The notes: generated by a model not told the origin, from the sequence alone. A stretch of DNA of 64,000 bases from Bacillota bacterium (GCA_023388635.1 JAEWFW010000014.1:1-64000); one strand, 5' to 3'. Shown: positions 24,624 through 34,366, counted from the first letter of the stretch. Numbers and translations: made by a program.

Positions 24624-25554
24624 CTGTATTGCAAAGTTTCATCGTCTCGCGCACAACATCCGCCGATCTCTGAAACGCTTGCTTTTCTTCATCCGTCAAC
24701 TCGATCTCAATAATTTTTTCGACACCATTGCCACCGATGACCGCCGGAACACCCAAATAGATTCCTGCTTGTCCATATTCCCCTTCTAAATACGCGGCAA
24801 CCGGCAAAATACGCTTCTTATCTTTCAAAACAGCTTCTACCATTTGAATCGTCGAAGAAGACGGCGCAAAAAACGCACTGCCTGTCTTTAGCAAATTGAC
24901 AATTTCCGCCCCGCCTTTACGCGTGCGGTCGACGATCTCATCAAGGCGTTCTTTTGAAATCAGCGTTTCCACCGGAATGCCTCCCGCATAGCTATAACGC
25001 ACTAACGGAACCATCTCATCGCCATGTCCGCCGAGCACAAACGCGCTGACATCTTCAAACGACACATTGAGCTCCTGAGCGAGGAACGTGCGGAAACGCG
25101 CCGAGTCCAATACGCCCGATTGACCGAAAACGCGGTGCTTAGGAAATCCGCTGGCATCGAGGACGACTTTGCACATGACATCCAACGGATTTGTGACGAC
25201 GATGATATAGGCATCCGGTGAATATTTGACGACTTCCTTCGTCACTTGGGAAATAATTTTCGAATTCAACTGCACGAGGTCTTCGCGGGTCATTCCCGGC
25301 TTGCGGGCAAGACCGGCGGTAATGACGATCACATCGGAGTCCGCCGTATCGCAGTAGTCGTTCGTACCGATGACAATCGAATCAAAGCCCTCGACCGGCG
25401 CTGCTTCCATTAAATCCAGTGCCTTTCCTTGCGGTAGACCTTCGACGACGTCTACTAAAACGATATCGCCCAACTCCTTGCTTGCCGCCCAATGAGCCGC
25501 CGTTGCTCCGACATTGCCGGCACCGACAATTGTGATTTTATTGCGCTTTTTCAT
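24616..25554 (-). CDS. mdh: Malate dehydrogenase (LDH-like, NAD-dependent)
   Basis: 312 residues. The Rossmann motif is GAGNVGATAAHW, the NAD-selecting acidic residue lies in VLVDVVEG, the catalytic His in VLGGHGDEMVPL, and substrate arginines in ARKPGMTREDL. It oxidises malate to oxaloacetate in the TCA cycle. Its order after icd matches the B. subtilis locus. The ribosome binding site is GGGAGACGGG. Confidence 0.95.
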   Translation of the reverse strand: MKKRNKITIVGAGNVGATAAHWAASKELGDIVLVDVVEGLPQGKALDLMEAAPVEGFDSIVIGTNDYCDTADSDVIVITAGLARKPGMTREDLVQLNSKIISQVTKEVVKYSPDAYIIVVTNPLDVMCKVVLDASGFPKHRVFGQSGVLDSARFRTFLAQELNVSFEDVSAFVLGGHGDEMVPLVRYSYAGGIPVETLISKERLDEIVDRTRKGGAEIVNLLKTGSAFFAPSSSTIQMVEAVLKDKKRILPVAAYLEGEYGQAGIYLGVPAVIGGNGVEKIIEIELTDEEKQAFQRSADVVRETMKLCNTGE

Positions 25555-25591
25555 ATTTCCCGTCTCCCTATTTTAGAGTCTTCAAATTCTA

Positions 25592-26806
25592 TTACATGTG
25601 TTTGATAATTGCCTCGGCAAATTCTGATGTTTTCAATTCGACAGCTTGTGGCATCTGTCTCGCCAAATCGTAAGTCACGGTCTTCGCTTGAATCGCTTTT
25701 TCCATTCCCTTGACGATCAACTCTGCCGCTTCATTCCAACCGAGATACTCGAGCATCATCACACCGGATAAAAGTACGGAGCTCGGATTGACTTTATCTA
25801 AATTCGCGTATTTAGGAGCTGTCCCGTGCGTTGCTTCAAACAGCGCAATAAAATCGCCGATGTTTCCGCCCGGTGCCAAGCCCAAACCACCGACTTGTGC
25901 CGCTAATGCATCCGACAGATAATCTCCGTTTAAATTCGTCGTTGCCAAGACATCGTATTCATCAGGACGAAGCAATGCTTGTTGGAACATATTATCCGCA
26001 ATACGGTCTTTGACGACAATTTTCCCGTCAGGCACAATACCTTGATATTGATTCCATAACTCTTCCTCGGTCACTATGTAATCACGAAATTCCTGCAAAG
26101 CAACCTCATAACCCCAATCTTTGAAAGCGCCTTCCGTGAATTTCATAATATTGCCTTTATGCACAATCGTAACACTGGAGCGCTTCTGATCAATCGCATG
26201 GCGAATCGCCTTACGCACCAGACGCTTACTGCCCTCCACGGAAATCGGTTTAATGCCTACGCCTGAATCGAGACGCAAATCTTTGCCGAACTCCGTATTG
26301 ATAAACTCGATCAAACGCTCTGCCTCTTGGCTGCCTTGGCTCCACTCTACGCCGGAATAGACGTCCTCGGTATTTTCACGAAAAATCACCATGTCAACCT
26401 TTTCCGGTTCTTTCACCGGGCTGACAACGCCGTTAAAATAACGCACCGGACGAACACATGCGTACAAATCGAGGATTTGCCGCAAAGCGACATTGAGACT
26501 GCGGATTCCTCCGCCAACCGGGGTTGTCAACGGTCCTTTAATGCCCACGATATACTCGCGCATCGCTTCAATTGTCTCATCAGGTAGCCATTCACCCGTC
26601 TGTTCTTTCGCTTTTTCTCCCGCCAAAATTTCTTTCCAATAAATCTTCCGTTCCCCTGCATATGCTTTGGCAACGGCTGCATCAAATACGCGCACAGATG
26701 CCGCCCATATATCAGGTCCGGTTCCGTCTCCTTCAATAAAAGGAATGATTGGATCATGAGGAACACGCATTACACCATCTTGAATCGAAATTTTTGTACC
26801 TGACAT
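25592..26806 (-). CDS. icd: NADP-dependent isocitrate dehydrogenase
   Basis: 404 residues from the ATG at 26806 (AGGTGGATTCAA upstream); a 25-codon upstream extension has no ribosome binding site. Motifs include IPFIEGDGTGPDIW, the substrate-binding serine segment GGGIRSLNVALRQ, and FEATHGTAPKYANLDKVNPSS. It converts isocitrate to 2-oxoglutarate. In B. subtilis citZ (citrate synthase) immediately precedes icd; here the gap to the next gene is 115 bases and citZ is not present in this window. Confidence 0.95.
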   Translation of the reverse strand: MSGTKISIQDGVMRVPHDPIIPFIEGDGTGPDIWAASVRVFDAAVAKAYAGERKIYWKEILAGEKAKEQTGEWLPDETIEAMREYIVGIKGPLTTPVGGGIRSLNVALRQILDLYACVRPVRYFNGVVSPVKEPEKVDMVIFRENTEDVYSGVEWSQGSQEAERLIEFINTEFGKDLRLDSGVGIKPISVEGSKRLVRKAIRHAIDQKRSSVTIVHKGNIMKFTEGAFKDWGYEVALQEFRDYIVTEEELWNQYQGIVPDGKIVVKDRIADNMFQQALLRPDEYDVLATTNLNGDYLSDALAAQVGGLGLAPGGNIGDFIALFEATHGTAPKYANLDKVNPSSVLLSGVMMLEYLGWNEAAELIVKGMEKAIQAKTVTYDLARQMPQAVELKTSEFAEAIIKHM

Positions 26807-26921
26807 TTGAATCCACCTGTCTTTCGTCGTATTTTTGGGTATTACAAATTTCATAGCTGCAAAATTGATACTCTGTTTCATCTATTGAAATTATATCGCA
26901 TTCGAGTCGCTACATCAACTA

Positions 26922-27386
26922 TTACAACAGAGAGAAATACTCAAATATACGAATGAAAACAACGGCAATGCCTCCGCCGATCAAGGGTCCTACAGGCAGC
27001 CCTTTAAACGCGACAACGCCAATGATCGTTCCGATAATCAATCCGGCAGTCATCTGCGGTCCTGTTTTCAAAAATTCCAGCCCCATCCCTCCGAGTACCG
27101 CCACCGCCAGACCGGACAACAGGACAATCCAGCCTTTAGTATGAAACAGCAGTTCATACGCGTCTTGTAAACGCACATCCCCCGTGGCAATCGGTGCCAG
27201 TACTGCCACCGTAATTACAATTACACCAAGATTAATTCCGTGTTCTTTAATCCACGGCAAAACGGCGGGAGCGAATGAAGTAACACGCACACATAATAAA
27301 ATCGCTGCGGCAATTGTCACCGAATTATTTTTACAGACGATTCCCAATACTAACAGCGCGAAAAGAAAAATAGATTCTTGGGACAT
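26922..27386 (-). CDS. DUF441 (YtwI-like) membrane protein
   Basis: 154 residues, four to five membrane helices (FLFALLVLGIVCKN, LGVIVITVAVLAPIATG, WIVLLSGLAVAVLGGMGLEF, AGLIIGTIIGVVAFKGLPVGPLIGGGI). It matches the DUF441 family found at this position in Bacillus; function unknown. It is divergent from the ytvI-like gene. Confidence 0.85.
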   Translation of the reverse strand: MSQESIFLFALLVLGIVCKNNSVTIAAAILLCVRVTSFAPAVLPWIKEHGINLGVIVITVAVLAPIATGDVRLQDAYELLFHTKGWIVLLSGLAVAVLGGMGLEFLKTGPQMTAGLIIGTIIGVVAFKGLPVGPLIGGGIAVVFIRIFEYFSLL

Positions 27387-27459
27387 TTTTTCACCTCAAA
27401 CTTTCTAAATTACTAAATAATGTGTTATATTAATGTCATTGAAAAGAAGGGGTGGCACA

Positions 27460-28569
27460 ATGTTCAGCAAAAAAAATATGATAATTCTATTACGTCTGCT
27501 TTTTTTAATTGCCGCAATCGCTCTGGGCAGCTATCTGATCGTGAAATTGTTTGCGATTGTCTTCCCGTTTGTGCTCGGCACTATTTTTGCCGTTATCATG
27601 CTGCCGTTGATCAAATTATTAGAAAAACGGCTGCACTTCCCGCGAACACTCTCGACAATCATTGTTTTGCTGCTATTTATCGTAATCGGTACATCACTGC
27701 TGACGATCGTCTCTGCCAAAATTGTCACAGAACTGATCAATCTCGCTCACTTGCTGCCTGATTACATAAACAAATTCAAAATTGTTATCCAAGATACGTT
27801 CACCAGCGAGTATTTCGTTGACTATTTTAACTTATTAAACTCATATTACCAAAACCTTCCCGAAGATGCGCGCACAAATATCACGAATACGATCCAAAAT
27901 AGCGTGCCAAACATCGTGGATCAAGTGCAGATATTTACAAAAGCGGTTCTGTCGGACACTGTGAAAATTGTCGGCGGTATCCCCGGAACTTTGACAATTT
28001 TAGTCATTGCCCTATTGGCGTCATTCTTCATCGCCCGAGATTGGAATACTTACATCTCATGGTTCCGGCACCATATGCCGGGTGTTTCCAGTAAGACGGG
28101 TCTTGTCTACGCGCAATTAGAAAAGGCACTCGTCGGATTCGTCAGAGCACAAGCAATTCTCGTAAGCGTAACCGGAGTGATTGTCGTCATCGGCTTACTG
28201 ATCCTCGATGTAGAGTATGCGTTCACGATCGGAATTGCCAGTGTCTTTCTTGACCTGTTGCCATATCTCGGTCTCGGTATCATCATGGTCCCTTGGATCA
28301 TCTATTTATTGATCGTCGGCAACTTCAAACTTGCCATCGGTCTGACTATTTTGTATTCAATCATAGCCGTCACACGACAGTTGATTGAACCGAAAATCTT
28401 ATCTTCCAGCGTCGGTACGAAACCACTTCCTACATTGATTTCGCTGTACGTCGGATTAAAAGTATTGGGCGTTTTCGGATTAATTCTCGGTCCGATCACC
28501 CTCGTCATATTGACGGCATTCAATCGCGCCGAAGTCTTTAAAGATATATGGAAAATGGTAAAAGAATAA
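27460..28569 (+). CDS. ytvI: AI-2E-family transporter, YtvI-like sporulation membrane protein
   Basis: 369 residues from the ATG at 27460, preceded by AAGAAGGGGTGG; an upstream in-frame ATG would place that ribosome binding site inside the gene. It has about eight helices with the family PxxxG-type segment (LVGFVRAQAILVSVTGVIVVIGLLIL) and a C-terminal GLKVLGVFGLILGPI. Known homologues are PerM/YtvI proteins; the transported substrate is uncertain. The gene order matches B. subtilis. It is convergent with the fxsA-like gene, with which it shares a terminator. Confidence 0.85.
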   Translation: MFSKKNMIILLRLLFLIAAIALGSYLIVKLFAIVFPFVLGTIFAVIMLPLIKLLEKRLHFPRTLSTIIVLLLFIVIGTSLLTIVSAKIVTELINLAHLLPDYINKFKIVIQDTFTSEYFVDYFNLLNSYYQNLPEDARTNITNTIQNSVPNIVDQVQIFTKAVLSDTVKIVGGIPGTLTILVIALLASFFIARDWNTYISWFRHHMPGVSSKTGLVYAQLEKALVGFVRAQAILVSVTGVIVVIGLLILDVEYAFTIGIASVFLDLLPYLGLGIIMVPWIIYLLIVGNFKLAIGLTILYSIIAVTRQLIEPKILSSSVGTKPLPTLISLYVGLKVLGVFGLILGPITLVILTAFNRAEVFKDIWKMVKE

Positions 28570-28582
28570 TCTTTTACCATTT
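28553..28582. terminator. Bidirectional terminator built into two stop regions
   Basis: A perfect 13-bp stem (AAATGGTAAAAGA / TCTTTTACCATTT) with loop ATAA spans the last codons and stops of both convergent genes; T-rich flanks lie on either side. Confidence 0.7.
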
Positions 28583-28972
28583 ATTTCTGTATACAATCAC
28601 ATTTTTCGATCGCAATATATTAGAGAACCATTTGACTAATAAGAGTTTCATCATACCCCTTGTGACAGGAAGTAGTAGCAGCAAGCCGACAATGTTGCCG
28701 ATAAATCCCGGGAGGAACAGCAGCACGCCACCAAGCAAAATTGCCAGAGCGTCAATGATGGCTCCCCCGGGCATTCTCCCCTGTTGCAGATCTAATTGCG
28801 CCACTGTGAATGCCTGCCTTCCCTCACGCTTAAACAGCAGTACACCAATGACACTGGTAACGATCATGATCAAAACCGTCGCCGTCGCTCCGATTGCCTG
28901 TCCCACCTTGATGATCACAAAGATCTCAATGATGGAAGCTACAGCAAGAAACAAAGCAAAAAAACGAAACAT
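28574..28972 (-). CDS. fxsA: FxsA-family membrane protein
   Basis: 132 residues from the ATG at 28972 (GGGGGAGATGAG upstream). The FxsA pattern is helices FALFLAVASIIEIFVIIKVG and ATVLIMIVTSVIGVLLFKREG, then QLDLQQGRMPGGAIIDALAILLGGVLLFLPGFIGNIVGLLLLLP. E. coli FxsA modulates phage exclusion by F; the role in Bacillota is unknown. It follows pyk by 16 bases, probably co-transcribed, as in B. subtilis (ytzA). Confidence 0.85.
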   Translation of the reverse strand: MFRFFALFLAVASIIEIFVIIKVGQAIGATATVLIMIVTSVIGVLLFKREGRQAFTVAQLDLQQGRMPGGAIIDALAILLGGVLLFLPGFIGNIVGLLLLLPVTRGMMKLLLVKWFSNILRSKNVIVYRNKW

Positions 28973-28988
28973 CTCATCTCCCCCGTTT

Positions 28989-30746
28989 CTATATAACTTC
29001 CGCCCTACCTGAATATACATTACCCCGTGACGCGTCGACTGTGACTTCATCACCGGTCTGTAGTTTCTCCAATACGCCCTTCGCTCCTACAATCACAGGA
29101 ATCCCCAAACTGATTCCGACAATCGCCGCATGGGAAGTGACGCCCGCTTCTTCCGTAATAATCGCTTTGGCTTTTTCAATCACCGACATTACATCCTTAT
29201 CCGTGGCATACATGACAAGGATTTCCCCCTCTTGCAGCTCACGTACCGCTTGTTCCGCCGTCCGGCATATACGGACATTGCCGCTGACACTTTTCTCGCC
29301 GACACCGGTACCGCGACAGACGATGTCTCCTATGATATGAATTTTCATCAAGTTGGTCGATCCTCGCTGTCCTACAGGTACCCCAGCCGTAATGATTATC
29401 AGATCACCACTTTTGATTCCATCCGACTGCATCGCCGCGTCGATTGCCACACGAAACATTTCGTCCGTTGAACGCGTCTCTTGCCCGAGCACCGGCAGTA
29501 CGCCCCAGGACAACAACATCTGCCGGCTGACGATTGGATTCGGTGTCACGGCAATGATTTGCGAACAAGGGCGGTATTTCGATACCATCCGCGCTGTGTA
29601 TCCGCTACTTGTCGATGTGACTATCGCTTTCGCCGATAACCTGGTACCGGCATTAGCAACCGCTTGACTGAGCGCACCTGTAATCGACTGCGTGTCCGTA
29701 TTGACGTATTCGTGCTGTCGTAAGACTTCCTGATAAACATCGGAGAACTCGATCGCTTCGGCGATTTGTGCCATCATTCGCACCGCGTCGACGGGAAAAT
29801 CCCCGGCAGCTGTTTCGCCAGACAGCATAATCGCATCGGTTCCATCGAGGATCGCATTCGCCACGTCACTGGCTTCGGCACGGGTCGGACGCGGATTGCG
29901 TTGCATCGAGTCGAGCATCTGTGTCGCCGTAACGACGGGCTTACCTGCCAAATTGCACTTTTTGATAATCGTCTTTTGTACCAACGGCACTTGTTCCGGC
30001 GGAATCTCTACGCCGAGGTCGCCTCTAGCAACCATAATCCCCGCCGATACTTCGAGAATCTCATCGAGATTATCGACGGCTTCATTGCTCTCAATTTTCG
30101 AGATCACTTGTATCGATGAGTGATGGCGCTCCAAAATGTCGTAGATATGTAACACGTCCACCGCTTTGCGGATAAACGATGCCGCAATAAATTCGACTCC
30201 TTGCTCAATGGCAAATAGAATATCCTGCTCATCTTTTTCAGTAATACTCGGCAACTTAGACGTAATGCCTGGTAGATTAATACCTTTGTTATTTTTTAAA
30301 ATTCCACCATTAATCACTTTACAGACGACATCTTGCTGGCGGATCTCCGTCACTTGTAATTCAATCAATCCGTCATCGATTAGGATGCGATCGCCTGTCT
30401 TCACATCTTCCGCCAGTGAATCATAGGTAATCGCGACTTTGTCAGCATTGCCGACAAAGTCGCCCACCGATAGTATGATCGTTTGACCGTGATCTAGGGA
30501 CACTTTTCCGCCTTCTACAGTTTTCGTGCGAATTTCCGGTCCCTTCGTATCGACCATAATCGCGACGGGAATTCCCGTTGCAGCGCTGGCTCTGCGAATA
30601 TTCACAATCCGCTGTTCATGTTCTTCGTGTGTTCCATGGGAAAAATTTAATCGGGCGACATTGACCCCTTGATGCAATAATTGTTCCAACACTTCTACGG
30701 AATCAGAAGCCGGACCAATCGTTGCCACTATCTTCGTCCTTCTCAT
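28989..30746 (-). CDS. pyk: Pyruvate kinase with C-terminal PEP-utiliser domain
   Basis: 585 residues from the ATG at 30746 (CTGGAGGGTAC upstream). The catalytic barrel has MRRTKIVATIGPAS, RLNFSHG, VDTKGPEIRT and MVARGDLGVEIP, with TQMLDSM. The allosteric domain spans about 350-470. The extra domain, from about 480 to the end (ITEEAGVTSHAAIVGISLGIPVIVGAKG), has the phospho-His-type sequence TSHAAI typical of Bacillus pyruvate kinases. It makes ATP and pyruvate from PEP. It is downstream of pfkA, as in B. subtilis. Confidence 0.95.
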   Translation of the reverse strand: MRRTKIVATIGPASDSVEVLEQLLHQGVNVARLNFSHGTHEEHEQRIVNIRRASAATGIPVAIMVDTKGPEIRTKTVEGGKVSLDHGQTIILSVGDFVGNADKVAITYDSLAEDVKTGDRILIDDGLIELQVTEIRQQDVVCKVINGGILKNNKGINLPGITSKLPSITEKDEQDILFAIEQGVEFIAASFIRKAVDVLHIYDILERHHSSIQVISKIESNEAVDNLDEILEVSAGIMVARGDLGVEIPPEQVPLVQKTIIKKCNLAGKPVVTATQMLDSMQRNPRPTRAEASDVANAILDGTDAIMLSGETAAGDFPVDAVRMMAQIAEAIEFSDVYQEVLRQHEYVNTDTQSITGALSQAVANAGTRLSAKAIVTSTSSGYTARMVSKYRPCSQIIAVTPNPIVSRQMLLSWGVLPVLGQETRSTDEMFRVAIDAAMQSDGIKSGDLIIITAGVPVGQRGSTNLMKIHIIGDIVCRGTGVGEKSVSGNVRICRTAEQAVRELQEGEILVMYATDKDVMSVIEKAKAIITEEAGVTSHAAIVGISLGIPVIVGAKGVLEKLQTGDEVTVDASRGNVYSGRAEVI

Positions 30747-30915
30747 ATGTACCCTCCAGTGTATGTCATTCCCCATCATGCACATAGTTTATGTCAATAC
30801 TGTTTTCCGTGCTAATAGTATTTTCTATATTTTCATATCCTATTGATACTTTTACATTTATAATTATCGATAACGCTCTTTCAATTGACGAATTTCCCTA
30901 TATCGATACGCTTCC

Positions 30916-31875
30916 TTAGATCGACAATATTTTTGACAGCTCGTACGCTTCCATGTCGACAGCGTTTCTTTCAGTCAGAGCATGTGTAAAAGGGACTCCC
31001 TGAATCACCTGGTTGACGATGGCGACCATCATTCCCGAGTGTTGCTCGCGCAGCAAATCCACAGCCTTTGCCCCCATCAGACTTCCCAGCCAGCGATCAT
31101 ACGCTGTAGGTGAACCGCCCCGCTGGACGTGCCCGAGCACAGTCACGCGCGTATCCATACCCGTCGCTTGGCGAATACGTTCCGCAATCTGTTCGCCCGA
31201 CCCACTTCCTTCGGCGACAATGATGATACTGTGCTTCTTGCCACGTTGATGCCCTTTCATGAGACGTTCCGTAATGTCCTGATAATCCGTCTGACATTCG
31301 GGAATCATAATCGATTCCGCCCCGCCGGATAATCCTGCACGGATCGCAATATCTCCGGCATGGCGTCCCATCACTTCCACGACAAAGGTTCGATCGTGGG
31401 AGCTGGCGGTATCACGTATTTTGTCAATTAGGGAAATCACCGTATTGACAGCCGTGTCAAATCCGATCGTCTGGTCTGTTCCCGGAATGTCGTTATCAAT
31501 CGTCCCTGGGATACCGATCACACGAACCCCTTGTTTCTCTAATTCCATCGCACCACGAAATGAACCGTCACCGCCAATGACGATCAAACCTTCGATTCCC
31601 CGTTGTCTGAGATTCATGGCGGCTGTCGTCTGCCCTTGCTCTGTGCGGAATGCTTCGCTGCGTGCCGTATATAGTACCGTTCCTCCACGTTGGATAATAT
31701 CTGCTACGGAATGAACCTGTAATTCTCGAATGTCGTCTTCAATTAAACCTTGGAACCCGTGATATACACCGAAAATCTGCACATTGTGATATATGCATTT
31801 ACGGACAATCGCCCTGACCGCCGCATTCATTCCCGGGGCATCTCCGCCGCTCGTTAAAACAGCAATCTTTTTCAA
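30916..31875 (-). CDS. pfkA: ATP-dependent 6-phosphofructokinase
   Basis: 319 residues with a TTG start preceded by GGGAGGGAG. Motifs: LTSGGDAPGMNAAVR (ATP binding), GGDGSFRGA, and catalytic TIDNDIPGTD. AGGAESIMIPE and GHVQRGGSPTAYDR complete the fructose-6-phosphate site. It catalyses the committed step of glycolysis. A -10-like TATAAT occurs on the minus strand at 31922-31917. It lies upstream of pyk, separated by 169 bases. Confidence 0.95.
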   Translation of the reverse strand: MKKIAVLTSGGDAPGMNAAVRAIVRKCIYHNVQIFGVYHGFQGLIEDDIRELQVHSVADIIQRGGTVLYTARSEAFRTEQGQTTAAMNLRQRGIEGLIVIGGDGSFRGAMELEKQGVRVIGIPGTIDNDIPGTDQTIGFDTAVNTVISLIDKIRDTASSHDRTFVVEVMGRHAGDIAIRAGLSGGAESIMIPECQTDYQDITERLMKGHQRGKKHSIIIVAEGSGSGEQIAERIRQATGMDTRVTVLGHVQRGGSPTAYDRWLGSLMGAKAVDLLREQHSGMMVAIVNQVIQGVPFTHALTERNAVDMEAYELSKILSI

Positions 31876-32177
31876 AGATCTCCCTCCCTCGATTTAGGCT
31901 ACATATGCTCATACTTATTATATCTTTTTCATCACTTACAATACCGTAAAGAAAAACTTGGTGAACCAAGCTATAAGCGTCGGTGAACCTTAGTTGCACT
32001 TATACTATCTTTATCCAAATCTTAAATCCTGATAGTGCCAAAAAAATGCATAATCTTTACGAGTGCGTATATATCGACATCCGTGAAATCATGCATTTTA
32101 TCAAGACATTCTATGAAATTACAAATTGCTATACGAAATCGCAGCCCATTCTGAAAAATTACAAACGCTATATATGA
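31876..32177. other. Intergenic region between accA and pfkA
   Basis: 302 bases. It contains a -10-like TATAAT for pfkA (31922-31917, minus strand) without a clear -35, a CTTGG-TGAA-CCAAG hairpin near 31957, and a long-looped inverted repeat around AAAATGCAT (about 32043-32099) ending in a T-run on the minus strand that may terminate accDA. I see no credible gene. Confidence 0.4.
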
Positions 32178-33128
32178 TTATTGATAACATCCGATATTTT
32201 TGTACTTTTGGTACCTTGTTGTCAATAATACATCATAGTCAAGCTTTTCCAACCCTGACAACGTCTCTACAATCACCTTTTTAATATTTTGTGCCGTTTC
32301 CGATACATTGTTATGTGCGCCGCCGAACGACTCTTTGATGATCCCGTCAACAATCTGATATTCATACAAATCATCGGCTGTGATTTTCATAGAATCAGCT
32401 GCTTTTTGTGCCAATCCGGAATCTTTCCACAGAAGTGCCGCCGCTCCTTCCGGTGATATGACGGAATAGATCGAATATTCCAGCATGAAAACCCGATCCG
32501 CAACGCCTAATGCTAACGCGCCGCCGCTGCCTCCCTCTCCGGTGACGATCGAGATGATCGGTGTGCGCAGCCCCGCCATTTCAAATAAATTCCTGGCAAT
32601 CGCTTCCCCTTGCCCGCGTTCCTCCGCAGCACTGCCAGGATACGCACCCGTCGTGTCAATGAAACATACTATCGGTCGGTGAAATTTCTCCGCTTGCTTC
32701 ATTAAACGCAACGCTTTGCGGTATCCCTCGGGATGAGCCATACCGAAATTTCTGACAATATTCTCTTTCGTGTCTTTTCCCTTCTGATGTCCGATCACCG
32801 TGACCGGTCTGCCGTTCAAGAATGCCACGCCACCGACAATCGCCGCATCATCTGCGAACGCGCGGTCACCATGAAATTCAATGAAATCCTCGCATATCTC
32901 GTGTATGTAATCAAGTGTCGTCGGACGCATGCTGTGTCTGGCAATCTGTGTCTTCTGCCAAGGGGTGAGATTTCCGTAAGTCTCGCATTCCAAGTCCCGG
33001 GCACGCATTTCTAGTTTGTCAATTTCAGCAGATAAATCGATACCTTTTCCCTCGGTGAAAGATTTCAACTCTTCGATCTTCTGGCGCAATTCCACGATCG
33101 GTTTTTCAAAATGCAGATCATATTTCAT
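32178..33128 (-). CDS. accA: Acetyl-CoA carboxylase carboxyltransferase, alpha subunit
   Basis: 316 residues from the ATG at 33128 (TTGGAGG with 8-base spacing inside accD). Recognisable: LTPWQKTQIARHSMRPTTLDYI, FHGDRAFADD, FIDTTGAYPGSAAEERGQGEAIARN and GEGGSGGALALGVAD. It transfers carboxyl from biotin to acetyl-CoA together with AccD; first step of fatty-acid synthesis. It overlaps accD by 11 bases, indicating coupled translation. Confidence 0.95.
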   Translation of the reverse strand: MKYDLHFEKPIVELRQKIEELKSFTEGKGIDLSAEIDKLEMRARDLECETYGNLTPWQKTQIARHSMRPTTLDYIHEICEDFIEFHGDRAFADDAAIVGGVAFLNGRPVTVIGHQKGKDTKENIVRNFGMAHPEGYRKALRLMKQAEKFHRPIVCFIDTTGAYPGSAAEERGQGEAIARNLFEMAGLRTPIISIVTGEGGSGGALALGVADRVFMLEYSIYSVISPEGAAALLWKDSGLAQKAADSMKITADDLYEYQIVDGIIKESFGGAHNNVSETAQNIKKVIVETLSGLEKLDYDVLLTTRYQKYKNIGCYQ

Positions 33129-33981
33129 TCGTTTTGCCTCCAAAAGCGTGCAGTTTCAATACTCTTCCTAAAAAGCTGCGCATCTCCCCACGGTGGACTA
33201 CATTATCCAAATGTCCGTGCCGTAGGAGAAATTCTGCTGTCTGAAAATCGTCGGGAAGCTTCTGGCGTATCGTCTGTTCAATGATGCGCCGACCGGCGAA
33301 TCCAATTAACGCCCGTGGCTCTGCAATATTGATATCGCCAAGCGATGCAAAACTGGCTGTGACACCACCGGTCGTCGGATTGGTCATAACCGAAATAAAT
33401 AAACCGCCTTGTTCATCAAATACTTTCAAAGCTGCCGATGTCTTCGCCATTTGCATCAGACTGAACATCCCCTCCTGCATCCGCGCACCTCCGGAGGCAG
33501 AAAAGATGACAATCGGGTATTTCTTGATGCGTGCTTTTTCAATCGCGCGCGTAATTTTCTCGCCGACGACCGATCCCATGCTCGCCATCCGAAACCGCGA
33601 ATCCATGACGGCAATTACCAGCGGCATTCCTTCAATCGTGCCTTCTCCCGTCACAACCGCTTCACGCAAGCCTGTCTTCTCCATATCAGTCTCCAACTTA
33701 CTCTGATAATCGGGAAAGTCCAACGGATTGCAAGAACTCAAATCTGTGTCATATTCGAAAAAATTCCCATCCAAAGTCCATTCAATTCTCTCTCGCGCAG
33801 TCAGAGGAAAATGGTGATCACATTTCGCACATACTCGACTATTCTTTTCCAGTTCTTTTGCGTAAAGGATCTCATTACATGTCGGACATTTTATGACGAT
33901 TCCCTGGGGAATATCTTTTTGTGATGACTTCGCCGTAACCGACGCATATTTTTTCTTTTTCTGAAATAAATCCTTTAACAC
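33118..33981 (-). CDS. accD: Acetyl-CoA carboxylase carboxyltransferase, beta subunit
   Basis: 287 residues with a GTG start after GTGAGGTGG. The N-terminal zinc ribbon is CPTC...CAKC. The catalytic domain has VMDSRFRMASMGSVVGEKI and SASGGARMQEGMFSLMQMAKTSAAL, and PTTGGVTASFASLGD forms the oxyanion region. It partners AccA downstream. Confidence 0.95.
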   Translation of the reverse strand: MLKDLFQKKKKYASVTAKSSQKDIPQGIVIKCPTCNEILYAKELEKNSRVCAKCDHHFPLTARERIEWTLDGNFFEYDTDLSSCNPLDFPDYQSKLETDMEKTGLREAVVTGEGTIEGMPLVIAVMDSRFRMASMGSVVGEKITRAIEKARIKKYPIVIFSASGGARMQEGMFSLMQMAKTSAALKVFDEQGGLFISVMTNPTTGGVTASFASLGDINIAEPRALIGFAGRRIIEQTIRQKLPDDFQTAEFLLRHGHLDNVVHRGEMRSFLGRVLKLHAFGGKTNEI

Positions 33982-33996
33982 ATTACCACCTCACAC

Positions 33997-34188
33997 TTAA
34001 TGCGAATGCAACACTCGATGCAAAGCATCCTGAACCTCATCCAACTCACTCGCAGGTACTAAAATCTCAAATTGATGCTTTGATCCGTTTACCTGACGAA
34101 CCTTAATCAAAAAACCCTCATCTGTTAATTGATTACTAATTTTTTCTGCTATTTTCTCGCTGGGTGAAATATAAATGACAGTCCACAT
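33997..34188 (-). CDS. Small conserved hypothetical protein, 63 residues
   Basis: MWTVIYISPSEKIAEKISNQ begins an alpha/beta mini-fold of about 60 residues (then LTDEGFLIKVRQV, FEILVPASELDEVQDALH). It resembles a DUF2007-like signal-transducing fold. Similar small genes next to accD in Bacillota are often mislabelled glutamate decarboxylase. It has a strong AAGGAGG ribosome binding site and lies 15 bases before accD, likely co-transcribed. Function unknown. Confidence 0.7.
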   Translation of the reverse strand: MWTVIYISPSEKIAEKISNQLTDEGFLIKVRQVNGSKHQFEILVPASELDEVQDALHRVLHSH

Positions 34189-34235
34189 GGAGTTTCCTCC
34201 TTCATTTTATGATACATCGACCTCATATACAAACA

Positions 34236-34262
34236 ATGCATACTGCTTTATACAGTATGCAT
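34236..34262. other. Inverted repeat in the accDA leader region
   Basis: ATGCATACTG-N7-CAGTATGCAT is a perfect 10-bp stem with no T-run, upstream of the small gene and accDA on the minus strand. It could be an operator (a FapR-like role is imaginable, but I do not see a FapR consensus) or an RNA hairpin. Undetermined. Confidence 0.4.
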
Positions 34263-34366
34263 ATTGTCCATATTTTAAGTTATGATATCACATCTGATTC
34301 CATGACGCAATCGTTCCCTACCCCAATAAATGCACGCTACACCGTGATATTAGAGTATTTCGGCGA

